From: Desulfovibrio piger ATCC 29098
Lineage (GTDB): Bacteria; Desulfobacterota; Desulfovibrionia; Desulfovibrionales; Desulfovibrionaceae
NCBI RefSeq assembly: GCF_000156375.1
Contig: NZ_DS996359.1
Location: forward strand, 713,797-777,796
DNA: 64,000 nucleotides
Reading direction: 5' to 3'
The translations under genes were made by a program, and so were the position numbers. The notes beneath the pieces are model-generated. The model had not been told where the DNA came from. It saw nothing but the letters and a program-made list of their open reading frames with translations, and made no database searches. Of this stretch, positions 55,375 through 64,000 are shown piece after piece (positions within the stretch are counted from its first letter, which is position 1; each line of letters begins with the position of its first letter).

Positions 55375-58300
55375 ATGAGCAGGCGATTTTTGCGACAGAC
55401 CGTCTCGCTGGGGGTGAGCTACACCCTCGGCACCTTCAACGACAATTTCTTCAAGCAGGCCATCCTGCTGCTGGCCGTGAGTATGGGCCATACGGCCGTG
55501 CAGGCCTGGGGCACCGTGCTTTTTTCGCTGCCCTTCGTCCTGTTCTCCGCCTGGGCGGGCTGGCTGGCCGACCGCTACCCCAAGTGCCGCCTGGTTCTGG
55601 CGGCCAAGGCCCTGGAAGTGTGTGCCATGCTGGCCGGGGGCTGGGGGCTGCTCCAGCTGCACTGGAGCGGCATGCTGGCCATGCTCTTCTGCATGGGGGC
55701 CAGCGCCACCCTGTTCAGCCCGGCCCTCAACGGCTCCCTGCCGGAACTGTTCGCCCGCGAGGACGTGCCCCGCGTCAACACCCTGTTCAAGCTGGCCACC
55801 ACGGCGTCCATCCTGCTGGGCATCACGCTGGCGGGCGGGGCCCTGGAACGGCAGTGGCTCGCCACGGAGATCCCCTTCGGACACTGGCTGGTGGCTGCCG
55901 TGGCCGTGGGCGTGGCGGTGCTGGGCCTGCTGTCCGTGTTCTTCATCCCTTACCGGCCCGCTGCCGCCCGCAAGGAAGATCTGCCGCCCTTCCCCTGGCT
56001 GGGGGCCCTGGATTCCGCCCGCGACCTGTGGCATCTGCGTGCCCGCCGGGGCATCTTCTGGTGCCTGTGCGCCGATGCCTTTTTCTATACCCTGTCCACC
56101 CTCGTCCTGCTGGAGATCAATGCCTACGGCGTGGCCCAGCTGGGCCTTGGCCCCACCATGGCCAGCCTGCTGCCCGGCGGGCTCATGCTGGGCATCTGCG
56201 CCGGGGCCGGTCTGGCGGCCCGCCGTGCCCGTGGGGACTGGCGGCGGAGCGTGCCCCGCGCCTGTGCCGGTATCGGTCTTTTGCTGGCGGTCGCCGGTTG
56301 CGTGCCCGTCGCGCCCGAGGCCTTCCGCTTCGGCCTGCTCTTTGCCTGCTATGCGGCGGTGGGCATCTGCGGCAGCCTGTACATCGTGCCGGTGTCCAGC
56401 CAGATCCAGCTGCTCCCGGCGGCGGAGGAAAAGGGCCGCATCCTCGGCACCAGCAATTTCTTTTCCTTTTCCGGCATGGCCCTGGCCGGGCCGGTCTATG
56501 CCCTGTTGTCCTTCCTGCCGCCTTCCGTGGCCCACATGCTGCTGGGCGGTCTTACCCTGATTTGGGCCGTCTTTTTTGCCCGTCGTCTCAGGGCCGCTTT
56601 TCCTGATGGCGATGATGGCGGCGACAGGAGCGGGGTGGAACGCGGCGGCGCTCCCGCAGGGGAGCCTCGCGGCCCCCGGGCCGCTTCGCGTGTCCGCATC
56701 CTGCTCTCCCGCATGCTGCTGGGCTGCGGCCGCTGCCTGCTCTCCCTGCGTTACCGTGTCCGGCTGGAAGGACTGGACATCCTGCAGGCCGAAGTGGCGC
56801 GGGCGCGTGAGCGGGGCAGGGGTGTGCTCGTCCTGCCCAACCATCCGGCCTTCATGGATCCGGCCCTGCTGTGCACGCATCTTGCCGCCTTCGATCTGCG
56901 GCCGCTGGCGGACAGCCATCAGATACGCCGCCCGTGGCTGCGGCCGCTGGCCGCGCTGACGGGCTGCATCTCCCTGCCGGATCTGCGCCGTGCCGGCCTC
57001 TCCGCCCGTGACCGGGTGAGGGAAGCGCTGGACAGCTGCGCCGCTGCGCTGGCCCGGGGCGAGAACGTCCTTTTGTATCCCTCCGGTGGTCTGAGCCGTG
57101 ACGGCGGCACGCATCTGGGCGGCAACAGCGGCGCATACCGGCTGTTGCAGGCCGTGCCCGACTGCGGTCTGGTCCTTGTACGCACGCGCGGCCTTTGGGG
57201 CTCGTCCTTCAGCTGGGCGTCAGGGGAGCCCGTGCTGGGCCGGGCGCTGCTGCGCGGGCTGGTGTCGCTGCTCTGTCACGGTCTGTTTTTCCTGCCCCGG
57301 CGGGAGGTGCGCATCACCTGCGCGCTGCCGTCCCGCCGTCCCATGGCAGGGGAGGGGGCCCGCCCGTACAATGCCCTGCTGGAGGCGTTTTATGATGCCG
57401 ACGGCGGGGAAAAGGTCTGTCCGCAGATCCTTTTTCCCTGGCGGGCCGGGGTGCCGTCCGTGGCGGGCACGGGCGCCGCATCGGCCCGGGTGGACGCCAC
57501 GCCGCCCCAGCTCGCCGCTGCCGACCGGGAAGCCGTGCTGCGCCTGCTGGCGGAAGCGTCGCCTCTGGGCCCGGAGTGGGACAGCCTCAAGGAAGACCAG
57601 CGCCTGGACACGGATCTGGGCTTGGACAGTTTGGCCCTGACGGAACTGGCCGTGCAGCTGGAAGAGCATTTCGGCCACGCTCCCGCCAGTCTGGAAGGCT
57701 TGCGCACGGTGGGGGACTGTCTGCTGCTGGCCGCCGGGCAGCTGCCGGAGGCCGCGCCGGCGGAAGCGCCGGAAGAGCCCTCCCCCTGGCTGGATGCCGT
57801 GCGGGCCCGCCCCGCCCGGGCGCTCAGCCTGCCTGATGCCCCCCATTTGCCGCTGGTCATGTTGCGGCAGTTGCGGCGCGCCCCGTCCCGCCCCCTGCTG
57901 GCCGACAACGGCCGGACACTGACGGCGCGTGCGTTCTGGATACGGGCCGTGGCCCTTTCCCTGCATCTGCGCCGCCGTTTGGGCAGCGGACAGCGGGTGG
58001 GCATCATGCTGCCCGCTTCGTCAGCGGCTTGTGTGGCCTGGCTGGCCGTGCTGCTGGCCGGGCAGACGCCGGTCATGCTGAACTGGACCACAGGGCCACG
58101 CAATCTGCGCCATTGCCTGCGCCTGGCCGGAGTAGGCCACATTCTCAGTGCCCGGGCCCTGCTGGACCGTCTGGAAGGCAGCGGCCTGCGCGAAGCCGCC
58201 GGGGAAGCCGGGGCCGCATGGCTGCCGCTGGAAGATGTGGCAGCCTCCCTGTCCCCCTGTCTGCGGCTGGAGGCCGCCTGTCGTGCGTTCCTTTCCATGG

Positions 58301-59421
58301 CAGGGCTCGAAGGCTGTGCCGTGCCCCGAAAGCTGTCCCCGCTGGCGGCCATTCTGTTCACCTCGGGCTCGTCGGCGGCGCCCAAGGGCGTGCCGCTCAG
58401 CCATGACAACATCCTTGCCAATTGCCGGGACGTGGCGGCCATCCTGGCCCTGGACAGCCACGACGCCATGCTGGCCATGCTGCCGCCCTTCCATACGCTG
58501 GGCCTCACGGGCAACATCGTGCTGCCGCTTTGTTTCGGCGTGCCGGTGGTCTTCCATGCCAATCCCACGGAAGGCGCCCGTCTGGACGCCGTGTGCCGCC
58601 AGTGGCGGCCGACCCTTCTGGTGGCGGCCCCCACCTTTCTGGAGGGTATGCTGCGGCAGGCCCGGCCCGGGGATCTGGCATCGTTGCGCGTGGCCTTCGT
58701 GGGTGCGGAGGCCTGTCCGCAGCGTCTTTATGATGATTTCGCCCGCCTGAGCGGCGGCGGGCTGCTGTGCGAGGGCTACGGCGTCACGGAATGCTCGCCG
58801 GTCATCAGCCTCAACCTGCCCGGCGATGCCCGCACGGGCACCATCGGCCGTCCCCTGCCTTCGGTGCGCACGGCCATCGTATCCGTGCAGGAGCCCCGGC
58901 GGCGGCTGGCAGCCGGAGAGACCGGGCTGCTGCTGGTGCGGGGCCCCAATGTGTTCGGCGGCTATCTGGGGCAGGGCAGCGATGACGGCCCGGCGTCGCC
59001 CTTCCTGCGTCTGGACGGCGAGGACTGGTACTGCACCGGCGATCTGGTGCGGGCGGACAGCGGCGGGCATATGACCTTTGCGGGACGGCGGGAACGTTTC
59101 GTCAAGCTGGGCGGGGAGATGATCTCCCTGCCGCAGATGGAGGCCGTGCTGGGGCGCCATTTTCTGGCGCCTGCCAGACAGGAAGGACCGGTGCTGGCCG
59201 TGGATGCGCTGGAAGAGGAGGGCCAGACCGTGCTGGTGCTGTTCACGACCCTGCCCCTGGATTGCGCCCGGGCCAATGCCGTGTTGCGTGAGGAAGGCCT
59301 TTCGGCCCTGTATATGCTGCGCCGGGTACGGCGGCTGGCGGCCCTGCCCCTGCTGGGCTCGGGTAAGGTGGATTACCGGAGCCTGCGGGCCCTGGCCGTG
59401 CAGGACGAACATAAGGTTTAG
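55375..59421 (+). CDS. Four-domain lysophospholipid repair fusion (LplT-PlsC-ACP-acyl-ACP synthetase)
   Basis: 1348 aa. Residues 1-~405 are an MFS/LplT-type transporter (about 12 helices) that flips lysophospholipids inward. Residues ~450-680 are a PlsC acyltransferase with the HX4D motif H490-PAFM-D495. Residues ~725-790 are an acyl carrier protein with the phosphopantetheine serine S752 in LGLDSLALTEL. Residues ~825-1345 are an AMP-forming acyl-ACP synthetase: LFTSGSSAAPKG (994-1005), YGVTE (1135), YCTGD and lysine K1331. E. coli needs separate LplT and Aas proteins and no built-in ACP. ATG 55375 has AAGGAG upstream. Confidence 0.9.
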   Translation: MSRRFLRQTVSLGVSYTLGTFNDNFFKQAILLLAVSMGHTAVQAWGTVLFSLPFVLFSAWAGWLADRYPKCRLVLAAKALEVCAMLAGGWGLLQLHWSGMLAMLFCMGASATLFSPALNGSLPELFAREDVPRVNTLFKLATTASILLGITLAGGALERQWLATEIPFGHWLVAAVAVGVAVLGLLSVFFIPYRPAAARKEDLPPFPWLGALDSARDLWHLRARRGIFWCLCADAFFYTLSTLVLLEINAYGVAQLGLGPTMASLLPGGLMLGICAGAGLAARRARGDWRRSVPRACAGIGLLLAVAGCVPVAPEAFRFGLLFACYAAVGICGSLYIVPVSSQIQLLPAAEEKGRILGTSNFFSFSGMALAGPVYALLSFLPPSVAHMLLGGLTLIWAVFFARRLRAAFPDGDDGGDRSGVERGGAPAGEPRGPRAASRVRILLSRMLLGCGRCLLSLRYRVRLEGLDILQAEVARARERGRGVLVLPNHPAFMDPALLCTHLAAFDLRPLADSHQIRRPWLRPLAALTGCISLPDLRRAGLSARDRVREALDSCAAALARGENVLLYPSGGLSRDGGTHLGGNSGAYRLLQAVPDCGLVLVRTRGLWGSSFSWASGEPVLGRALLRGLVSLLCHGLFFLPRREVRITCALPSRRPMAGEGARPYNALLEAFYDADGGEKVCPQILFPWRAGVPSVAGTGAASARVDATPPQLAAADREAVLRLLAEASPLGPEWDSLKEDQRLDTDLGLDSLALTELAVQLEEHFGHAPASLEGLRTVGDCLLLAAGQLPEAAPAEAPEEPSPWLDAVRARPARALSLPDAPHLPLVMLRQLRRAPSRPLLADNGRTLTARAFWIRAVALSLHLRRRLGSGQRVGIMLPASSAACVAWLAVLLAGQTPVMLNWTTGPRNLRHCLRLAGVGHILSARALLDRLEGSGLREAAGEAGAAWLPLEDVAASLSPCLRLEAACRAFLSMAGLEGCAVPRKLSPLAAILFTSGSSAAPKGVPLSHDNILANCRDVAAILALDSHDAMLAMLPPFHTLGLTGNIVLPLCFGVPVVFHANPTEGARLDAVCRQWRPTLLVAAPTFLEGMLRQARPGDLASLRVAFVGAEACPQRLYDDFARLSGGGLLCEGYGVTECSPVISLNLPGDARTGTIGRPLPSVRTAIVSVQEPRRRLAAGETGLLLVRGPNVFGGYLGQGSDDGPASPFLRLDGEDWYCTGDLVRADSGGHMTFAGRRERFVKLGGEMISLPQMEAVLGRHFLAPARQEGPVLAVDALEEEGQTVLVLFTTLPLDCARANAVLREEGLSALYMLRRVRRLAALPLLGSGKVDYRSLRALAVQDEHKV

Positions 59422-59597
59422 CCGGACGGACTGGATGCCGGAGCCCGTGCGCCGGGCAGATGGGCATCATCCGCCATCACCGTGAGGGCGGAAGGAGAAG
59501 CGGGAGCCAGGCCCGTGCTGTGGGCCGTCCCCGCTCTTCCAGCTCCGGTGGGACAGGCCCATGGAGAGGCGGCCTGTATAGCAGGAAGTTCCAATAG

Positions 59598-59634
59598 AAA
59601 AAGGGTGACGGTCTTTGCGACTGTCACCCTTTTG
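59598..59634. terminator. Terminator shared by the fusion gene and dnaJ
   Basis: AAAAAGGGTGAC / GTCACCCTTTT with a 13-nt loop. It lies 180 nt past the fusion gene stop and can act in both directions. Confidence 0.85.
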
Positions 59635-59685
59635 CATCAATGCTTTGGGGAAAGGAGGGGATCCGTCCTCGTGCGCATCCGCGCC

Positions 59686-60808
59686 CTAGTCCAGCCCCAT
59701 TTTTTTTGCCCAGCTTCTTGCCCAGCTTTTTGACCTTGTCCAGCGGGCTTTCGCTTTCCAGGCGTTCGAATTCACGCAGCAGCTCGGCCTGCTTTTCCGA
59801 GATACGGGTGGGGGTCAGGACTTTGACTTCCACCAGCAGGTCGCCGCGGTTGCTGCGGCCGGGGTAGGGCATGCCCTCGCCCTTGAGGCGCAGCAGGGTA
59901 CCGCTCTGGATGCCCTTGGGGATGTCCAGGGGCAGCGGGCCCTTGAGGCCGGGCACATCCACGCGGTGGCCGAGGGCCGCCTGTACGAAGCTGATCTCGC
60001 AGGTGTAGATGAGATCCTGGCCCTGGCGTTCGTACTTTTTGCTGGGCTCCACATGCAGGACCACATACAGGTCGCCTGGAGGCCCCCCGTGCTCGCCGGG
60101 TTCCCCTTCACCGCGCACACGCAGGCGGGTGCCGGTGTCCACACCGGCAGGGACGCGCACCACGATCTCGCGGCGTTCTTCCACGATGCCCTGGCCCTTG
60201 CAGCGGGGGCAGGGCTTTTTGATGACCTGACCGGTACCCTGGCAGGTGGAGCAGGGCATGGCGATCTGGAAGAAGCCCTGGGAATGGCGCACCTGACCGG
60301 TGCCGTGGCACTGGGGGCAGGTCTCAGGCTGGCTGCCCGGGGCGGCACCGCTGCCGGAGCAGTCGGGGCAGGTCACGTGCTTGGGCAGGGTCAGGGGGAT
60401 CTCGTCGCCCGTGGCGGCCTGCTCGAAGGTGACTTTCAGGTTGTAGCGCAGGTCGGCGCCCTGCATGGGACGGGGACCGCGTGCGCCGCCGGCGGAAGCA
60501 AAGCCGAAAAGATCGCCGAAGATATCGCTGAAATGGGCGAAGATGTCTTCGTTGCTGGTGAAGCCCCCACCGCCCATGCCGCCCTGCACGCCGGCATGAC
60601 CGAAGCGGTCATAGCGGGCGCGCTTTTCGGCGTCGCGCAGGACGTCATAGGCCTCGGCAGCTTCCTTGAACTTTTGTTCGGCTTCGGCGTCACCGGGGTT
60701 GTGGTCGGGATGGTAGCGCATGGCCAGCTTGCGATAGGCTTTTTTGATCTCGTCCTCGCTGGCGCTGCGGTCCACCCCCAGAACTTCGTAATAGTCTCGC
60801 TGTGCCAT
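59686..60808 (-). CDS. dnaJ: Chaperone DnaJ (frameshifted 3' end)
   Basis: Family-length DnaJ of about 373 aa. J domain with HPD (YHPDHNPGD), Gly/Phe-rich linker, four CxxCxGxG zinc repeats ([32 protein letters not shown]) and the substrate domain. The family C-terminus KLGKKMGLD needs seven A's in the run at 59700-59707, but eight are present, so the literal frame continues for about 20 residues through a stop in the terminator (59624). I give the end at the in-frame TAG expected without the extra base. Partner of DnaK; follows rpoZ by a few nucleotides. Confidence 0.9.
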
Positions 60809-60813
60809 GGCCT

Positions 60814-61053
60814 CTAGCCTTCGTTCTTGGCGGGCTCCTGACCTTCGGGCAGGGGATTGTACAGGCTCATGTCGTCAGGCAGCACCTTGCCCGCGGCGAT
60901 CTCGCGCAGAGCGGTCACGGCTTCCTTGTTGCGGCTTTCGATGAGGGGCTCATAGCCTTCACGGTACTGGCGCACACGCTTGATGGCCATCTGGACCAGC
61001 AAAAAGCGGTTGTTCACGCGTTCCTGGCAATCTTCCACAGTAATGCGGGCCAT
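60814..61053 (-). CDS. rpoZ: RNA polymerase omega subunit
   Basis: 79 aa. [30 protein letters not shown] and the [17 protein letters not shown] segment are characteristic. Stabilises beta-prime and mediates (p)ppGpp effects. GGAGG precedes ATG 61053; dnaJ follows in the same direction. Confidence 0.95.
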   Translation of the reverse strand: MARITVEDCQERVNNRFLLVQMAIKRVRQYREGYEPLIESRNKEAVTALREIAAGKVLPDDMSLYNPLPEGQEPAKNEG

Positions 61054-61280
61054 AGTTCCTCCGGCTTGCCCGCGAGACAGCGGGCGGAGTGTAAAAATGA
61101 ATGCCGCCGTACCCGACAGCAGCGGGCGCGGCGCAATAGGGGCAGAACTCTTTGCCTGCCCAAGCGAGTTATGCTATTGGTCTTTTGTGCGGCTGTCAAG
61201 GCCGGAGACCCGGAAAATCGTCCCTGCCTGTCCGCCGCCCCCGATCAACGCACTACATGCCCTGCGGGGCAGGAGGACAT

Positions 61281-62042
61281 ATGCGCGAAAAACGCTCCTA
61301 TGCGCAGGAGGTCTGCGTCAAGAGCGCCGGCAAGGCCATGCAGCAGACAGGCATGATCTGGCCCGGCTGCCGCATCGGCGTGGCCGTTTCCGGCGGGGTG
61401 GACAGCTTCGTGCTGCTCAAGACCCTGCATATCCGGCAGGGCATCGTGCCCTTCCGTTTCGAGATCATGGCCATCCATCTCAACCCCGGTTTCGACCCGC
61501 AAAGCCATATGCCGCTGGCCGCCTGGCTTTCGCAGCACGGCATCCCCTCGCATCTGGAAGTGACGGACTTCGGCCCGCACGCCCATTCGGCCGAGAACCA
61601 GCGCCGTTCCCCCTGTTTCCGTTGTGCCTGGCTGCGCCGCAAGCGTCTGTTCGAGCTGTGCTCGCAGTACAGGCTCACCCATCTGGCCCTGGGGCACAAT
61701 GCCGAGGATCTGGTCTCCACCTTTTTCATGAATTTGTGCCGCAACGGCCGCGTGGACGGCATGAGCATGAACGAGCCCTTTTTCGGCGGCAAGCTGCATC
61801 TGATCCGGCCGCTGCTGCTGGTGGAGAAGAAATACATCATCAAGGCCGCCAAGCAGTGGGAGCTGCCCCTGTGGGCCAATGCCTGCCCTTCGGCCGGCAA
61901 CACCGCCCGCAGCGACATGAGCGAGACCCTCAAGGCCCTGTACGGCGTGGCCAAGGATTCCCGCCGCTGCATCCTCAATGGGCTGAGCCGCTGGCAGCTG
62001 GAAAAGAACAGCCTGCCCGATGTGGCGGATGAGGAAGATTGA
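61281..62042 (+). CDS. TtcA/TtuA-family PP-loop ATPase (tRNA thiolation-like)
   Basis: 253 aa. The PP-loop VAVSGGVDSFVLLKTL is at about 33-48, and PCFRC (about 112-116) is a CxxC that in TtcA-type enzymes binds a [4Fe-4S] cluster; the second CxxC is not obvious. Likely a sulfur-transfer enzyme acting on tRNA. AGGAGG precedes ATG 61281. Confidence 0.83.
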   Translation: MREKRSYAQEVCVKSAGKAMQQTGMIWPGCRIGVAVSGGVDSFVLLKTLHIRQGIVPFRFEIMAIHLNPGFDPQSHMPLAAWLSQHGIPSHLEVTDFGPHAHSAENQRRSPCFRCAWLRRKRLFELCSQYRLTHLALGHNAEDLVSTFFMNLCRNGRVDGMSMNEPFFGGKLHLIRPLLLVEKKYIIKAAKQWELPLWANACPSAGNTARSDMSETLKALYGVAKDSRRCILNGLSRWQLEKNSLPDVADEED

Positions 62043-62285
62043 GCGGGGCCGGAAGGATGCCCGAGGGGTGCCTCACTCACTGCTGTGCCGATCCCGTAAC
62101 TTTGGGCATCGCTCACGGGCAACGGCCCTGCGGGGTGGCATCCGCTCCGCTCCCGCGTAGGAAAAATGACCTTCCCATCGCATGCTCTCTCCTCCAAGTC
62201 CCATTTTATTCAGGCTTGAGAGAACGGAGAGCGGCGTTTTCCGTAAATATTTTACCCCCCTGCCATAGGGGGGCCATGGAACGGC

Positions 62286-62313
62286 AAAAGGGCAGCCCAC
62301 GGGCTGCCCTTTT
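62286..62313. terminator. Bidirectional terminator after the TtcA-like gene
   Basis: AAAAGGGCAGCCC / GGGCTGCCCTTTT, 13-bp stem with a 2-nt loop and flanking A and T runs. Confidence 0.9.
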
Positions 62314-62485
62314 TTCATGTATGCAAGATGTCCTTTTACGGGAGCGCTCCGCGTGGGGGGCCCTGGCCCAGGCTGTTCCAGCGGGCAAAAACGCACCTGC
62401 CGGGACACAGGCCGCAGGACATATGCGTCCCAGGCGTGACAAGATGTCCTGCCCGTCGCCCGAAGGCGGGGACCGCCCATCCGGA

Positions 62486-62570
62486 CCGGAAGAAAAGTTT
62501 TTGGGAGGAGTGGGGGAGCATGAGGGGGAGAGGAGACCTTTTTTCAAAAAGGTCTCCTCTCCCCCTCATC
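62486..62570 (+). repeat. Dispersed hairpin repeat, copy A, with a 23-bp perfect stem
   Basis: Begins CCGGAAGAAAAGTTTT, then a G-rich stretch, then TGAGGGGGAGAGGAGACC...at 62521, whose exact reverse complement ends at 62568 after only a 2-nt loop. The 5' part and the layout match copy B at 43925-43999 in inverted orientation. Confidence 0.7.
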
Positions 62571-62612
62571 AAAACTACACTGCCTCAGGGCAGCGATGGC
62601 GCGCGTCGTATG

Positions 62613-63239
62613 CTAGACGCCCTTGGCCTTGAGCTCTTCCAGGAAGCCCTCGGGCACTTCAAAGCCCAGCTCGGCGGCCTTGCTGGCGGACTGGCGGGCT
62701 TCGGCGTACTTGCCGAGGTCGAACTGGGCAAGGGCCATGTTGTTCCAGGCGGGAGCAAAGGCGGGTTCCTTGTCCAGGATCTCCTTGCAGAGCTTTTCGC
62801 AGGCTTCGAAGTCGCCCTGCATGTAGTAGGCGGTGGTCAGGGCGTTCTTGGCCTGCACGAAGTCGGGATCCCACTTGAGGGCCTTCTTCAGGGCGGTGAT
62901 GGCCTTGTCCGGCTCGCCGCGCTGCAGGTGCACGAAGGCGATGTTGCTCCACGGCACGGGGAACTTGGCGCGGCACTGGGCGGCTTCTTCATTGTAGCGC
63001 AGGCAGCCTTCCAGGTCGCCGCGTTCCAGGCAGATGCCGCCGAGCTGCACGTAGGCTTCGGCCAGGTGGGGGGAGTTGCGCACGGCGTTGAGCAGGGCCT
63101 CTTCGGCGCCCACGAAGTCACGCTTGCTCAGCAGGGCCAGGCCCAGGTTGTAGTGATGGTTGGCGCACTGCTCGTTGGCCGCGATCTCCATCTTGAGGTC
63201 GGCAATATATTCGTCGATATCGTCGTAACGCTGTTTCAT
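62613..63239 (-). CDS. TPR-repeat protein
   Basis: 208 aa made of about four tetratricopeptide repeats (EQCANHHYNLGLALLSKRDFVGAEEAL, LAEAYVQLGGICLERGDLEGCLRYNEE, PVPWSNIAFVHLQRGEPDKAITALKKAL, AFAPAWNNMALAQFDLGKYAEARQSASKA). A scaffold with no enzymatic motif. It starts inside the stop of the upstream gene (ATGA). Confidence 0.9.
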   Translation of the reverse strand: MKQRYDDIDEYIADLKMEIAANEQCANHHYNLGLALLSKRDFVGAEEALLNAVRNSPHLAEAYVQLGGICLERGDLEGCLRYNEEAAQCRAKFPVPWSNIAFVHLQRGEPDKAITALKKALKWDPDFVQAKNALTTAYYMQGDFEACEKLCKEILDKEPAFAPAWNNMALAQFDLGKYAEARQSASKAAELGFEVPEGFLEELKAKGV

Positions 63240-63640
63240 AGGATGTGGCCCTCTTTTTTCAGCAGATCATGATACCAGAGGCAGAAGTCGGTGATGCCCT
63301 GGAATTTTTCGTCACGGTTCACAATACCCAGAGCGCATTCCAGCACGCCGCGACCATAGTCGTTGCCGTACTGCTCGTTCCTGGCGGCCTTGAGCTGGAG
63401 GAACTCGCGCACCAGCTGCTGGGTAGTGCGCTTGGTCACGTCCAGGCGTACGTCCAGAGGATCGTTGGGCTTCTGGAAGGGGTCCCAGTTATCGTAGCCG
63501 ATGCGGTCCACGAACTTGCGGCGCCGCGGGTTCATGCGCTCGTAGATCTCACGCTTGAGCTGTTCCTGTTCCTCGTTGAGGCGCTGGGGCGTGCCGTCGC
63601 GGAACACGGTAGCGGGAATGAAACTGAGCTCGGAAGGCAT
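63236..63640 (-). CDS. Conserved-looking protein of unknown function in a YkgJ/TPR operon
   Basis: 134 aa. I do not recognise it. It is rich in Arg, Glu and Asn with a segment EIYERMNPRRRKFVDRIGYDNWDPF, no signal peptide or cysteine motif. The 4-nt overlap with the TPR gene and close spacing to the YkgJ-type gene argue for a co-translated set. Confidence 0.6.
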   Translation of the reverse strand: MPSELSFIPATVFRDGTPQRLNEEQEQLKREIYERMNPRRRKFVDRIGYDNWDPFQKPNDPLDVRLDVTKRTTQQLVREFLQLKAARNEQYGNDYGRGVLECALGIVNRDEKFQGITDFCLWYHDLLKKEGHIL

Positions 63641-63650
63641 GGTGCGCTCC

Positions 63651-64000
63651 CTATTTTTCAGGCTTGGCCGGGCCGATGCCCAGGTAGGCCTCGTCGTAAT
63701 TGGTGATGAGTGCCATGGAGAGCGGCACGTAGACTTCGTGCAGCTCGCGGAAGCGGCTGTTGACGGTGCGGCCGATCTCGCGGCTCAGGTCTTCCAGGCG
63801 GCTCTGGATCTTGTCCAGATAGACGGTGGGGTACTGCTTGCCCTTTTCGAAGGCGGCGAAGCCGCAGACGTGGCCCTGGCCGGCGATGGCGGTGGGCACG
63901 CCGTAGAGGCGACAGGTGATGGGACGGGCCTGGTAGAGCAGGCAGCGGTCGTCATCGCCCAGCAGGGGGCAGCGGCACTTGATGCGCGCGGCTTCTTCCA
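63651..64000 (-). CDS. YkgJ-family cysteine-cluster protein (5' end beyond the window)
   Basis: Partial, about 116 aa visible. It contains CRCPLLGDDDRCLLYQARPITCRLYG, the CxC...C...C pattern of YkgJ/UPF0153 proteins, which probably bind a zinc ion or Fe-S cluster; roles in the family are poorly known. The start codon lies outside the window, upstream of position 64000. Confidence 0.85.
   Translation of the reverse strand, partial: EEAARIKCRCPLLGDDDRCLLYQARPITCRLYGVPTAIAGQGHVCGFAAFEKGKQYPTVYLDKIQSRLEDLSREIGRTVNSRFRELHEVYVPLSMALITNYDEAYLGIGPAKPEK

Larger units (their letters stand above)
62043..62612. other. Gene-free region with two terminators and a repeat
   Basis: About 570 nt without a supported gene. 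It holds the terminator at 62286-62313 and the long inverted repeat described below. Confidence 0.5.

Noticed and set aside
59624-59685. Real C-terminal extension of DnaJ
   Set aside because: The extra residues run through the transcription terminator and depend on one extra A in a homopolymer.

Overview
The window is high-GC bacterial chromosome that reads as a sulfate-reducing deltaproteobacterium of the Desulfovibrio group. The best markers are the desulfoferrodoxin-rubredoxin-rubredoxin:oxygen oxidoreductase cluster (47448-49301) with an unusually short 44-residue rubredoxin, a membrane-bound hydrogenase-related complex, a class II ribonucleotide reductase and a RACo-like corrinoid activator. 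The lineage is inferred from gene content and was not checked against a database. No phage, IS element, CRISPR array or rRNA was seen.

Layout. 1-7541: a six-gene leftward operon for a Hyf/Ehr-type membrane complex. 7868-12935: nucleotide-sugar genes (a UDP-glucuronate decarboxylase, and a CDP-glucose operon rfbF-rfbG-epimerase), a TatD hydrolase and a 71-bp tandem repeat. 13162-18175: a lipoprotein, hflX with a stand-alone IMP cyclohydrolase, exonuclease III and an Asp/Glu racemase homologue. 18190-20109: a sharply AT-rich two-gene insert, a ParB/DGQHR-like protein followed by a HEPN protein with a textbook RNxxxH motif; this is the best candidate for an undescribed system. 20126-29067: YdjM-like membrane protein, nrdJ, an Rsm22-type methyltransferase coupled to a RACo-like protein, a truncated FliM-like protein and a methyltransferase. 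29423-33818: pgk, tkt, rpe. 33890-42228: MerR regulator, pheT, a small secreted protein, pheS, rplT, rpmI, infC, thrS and tRNA-Val, all leftward. 42467-47009: trmFO, dut, argD and a DksA/TraR-like zinc finger. 47448-49301: oxygen-defence operon. 49529-54572: secreted glycosidase-like protein, metF, an MFS pump, a flavoprotein and an unknown. 54965-59421: an ArsR regulator with a 1348-residue LplT-PlsC-ACP-acyl-ACP-synthetase fusion. 59686-64000: dnaJ and rpoZ, a TtcA-like enzyme, and a TPR/unknown/YkgJ cluster cut by the window edge.

Together the genes cover housekeeping (translation, carbon metabolism, nucleotide synthesis), envelope building, membrane energy conservation and oxygen protection in an anaerobe. 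The main oddities are the AT-rich HEPN pair, a hydrogenase-like large subunit without nickel-binding cysteine pairs, the four-domain lipid-repair fusion, an apparent frameshift at the dnaJ 3' end, and two repeat families.
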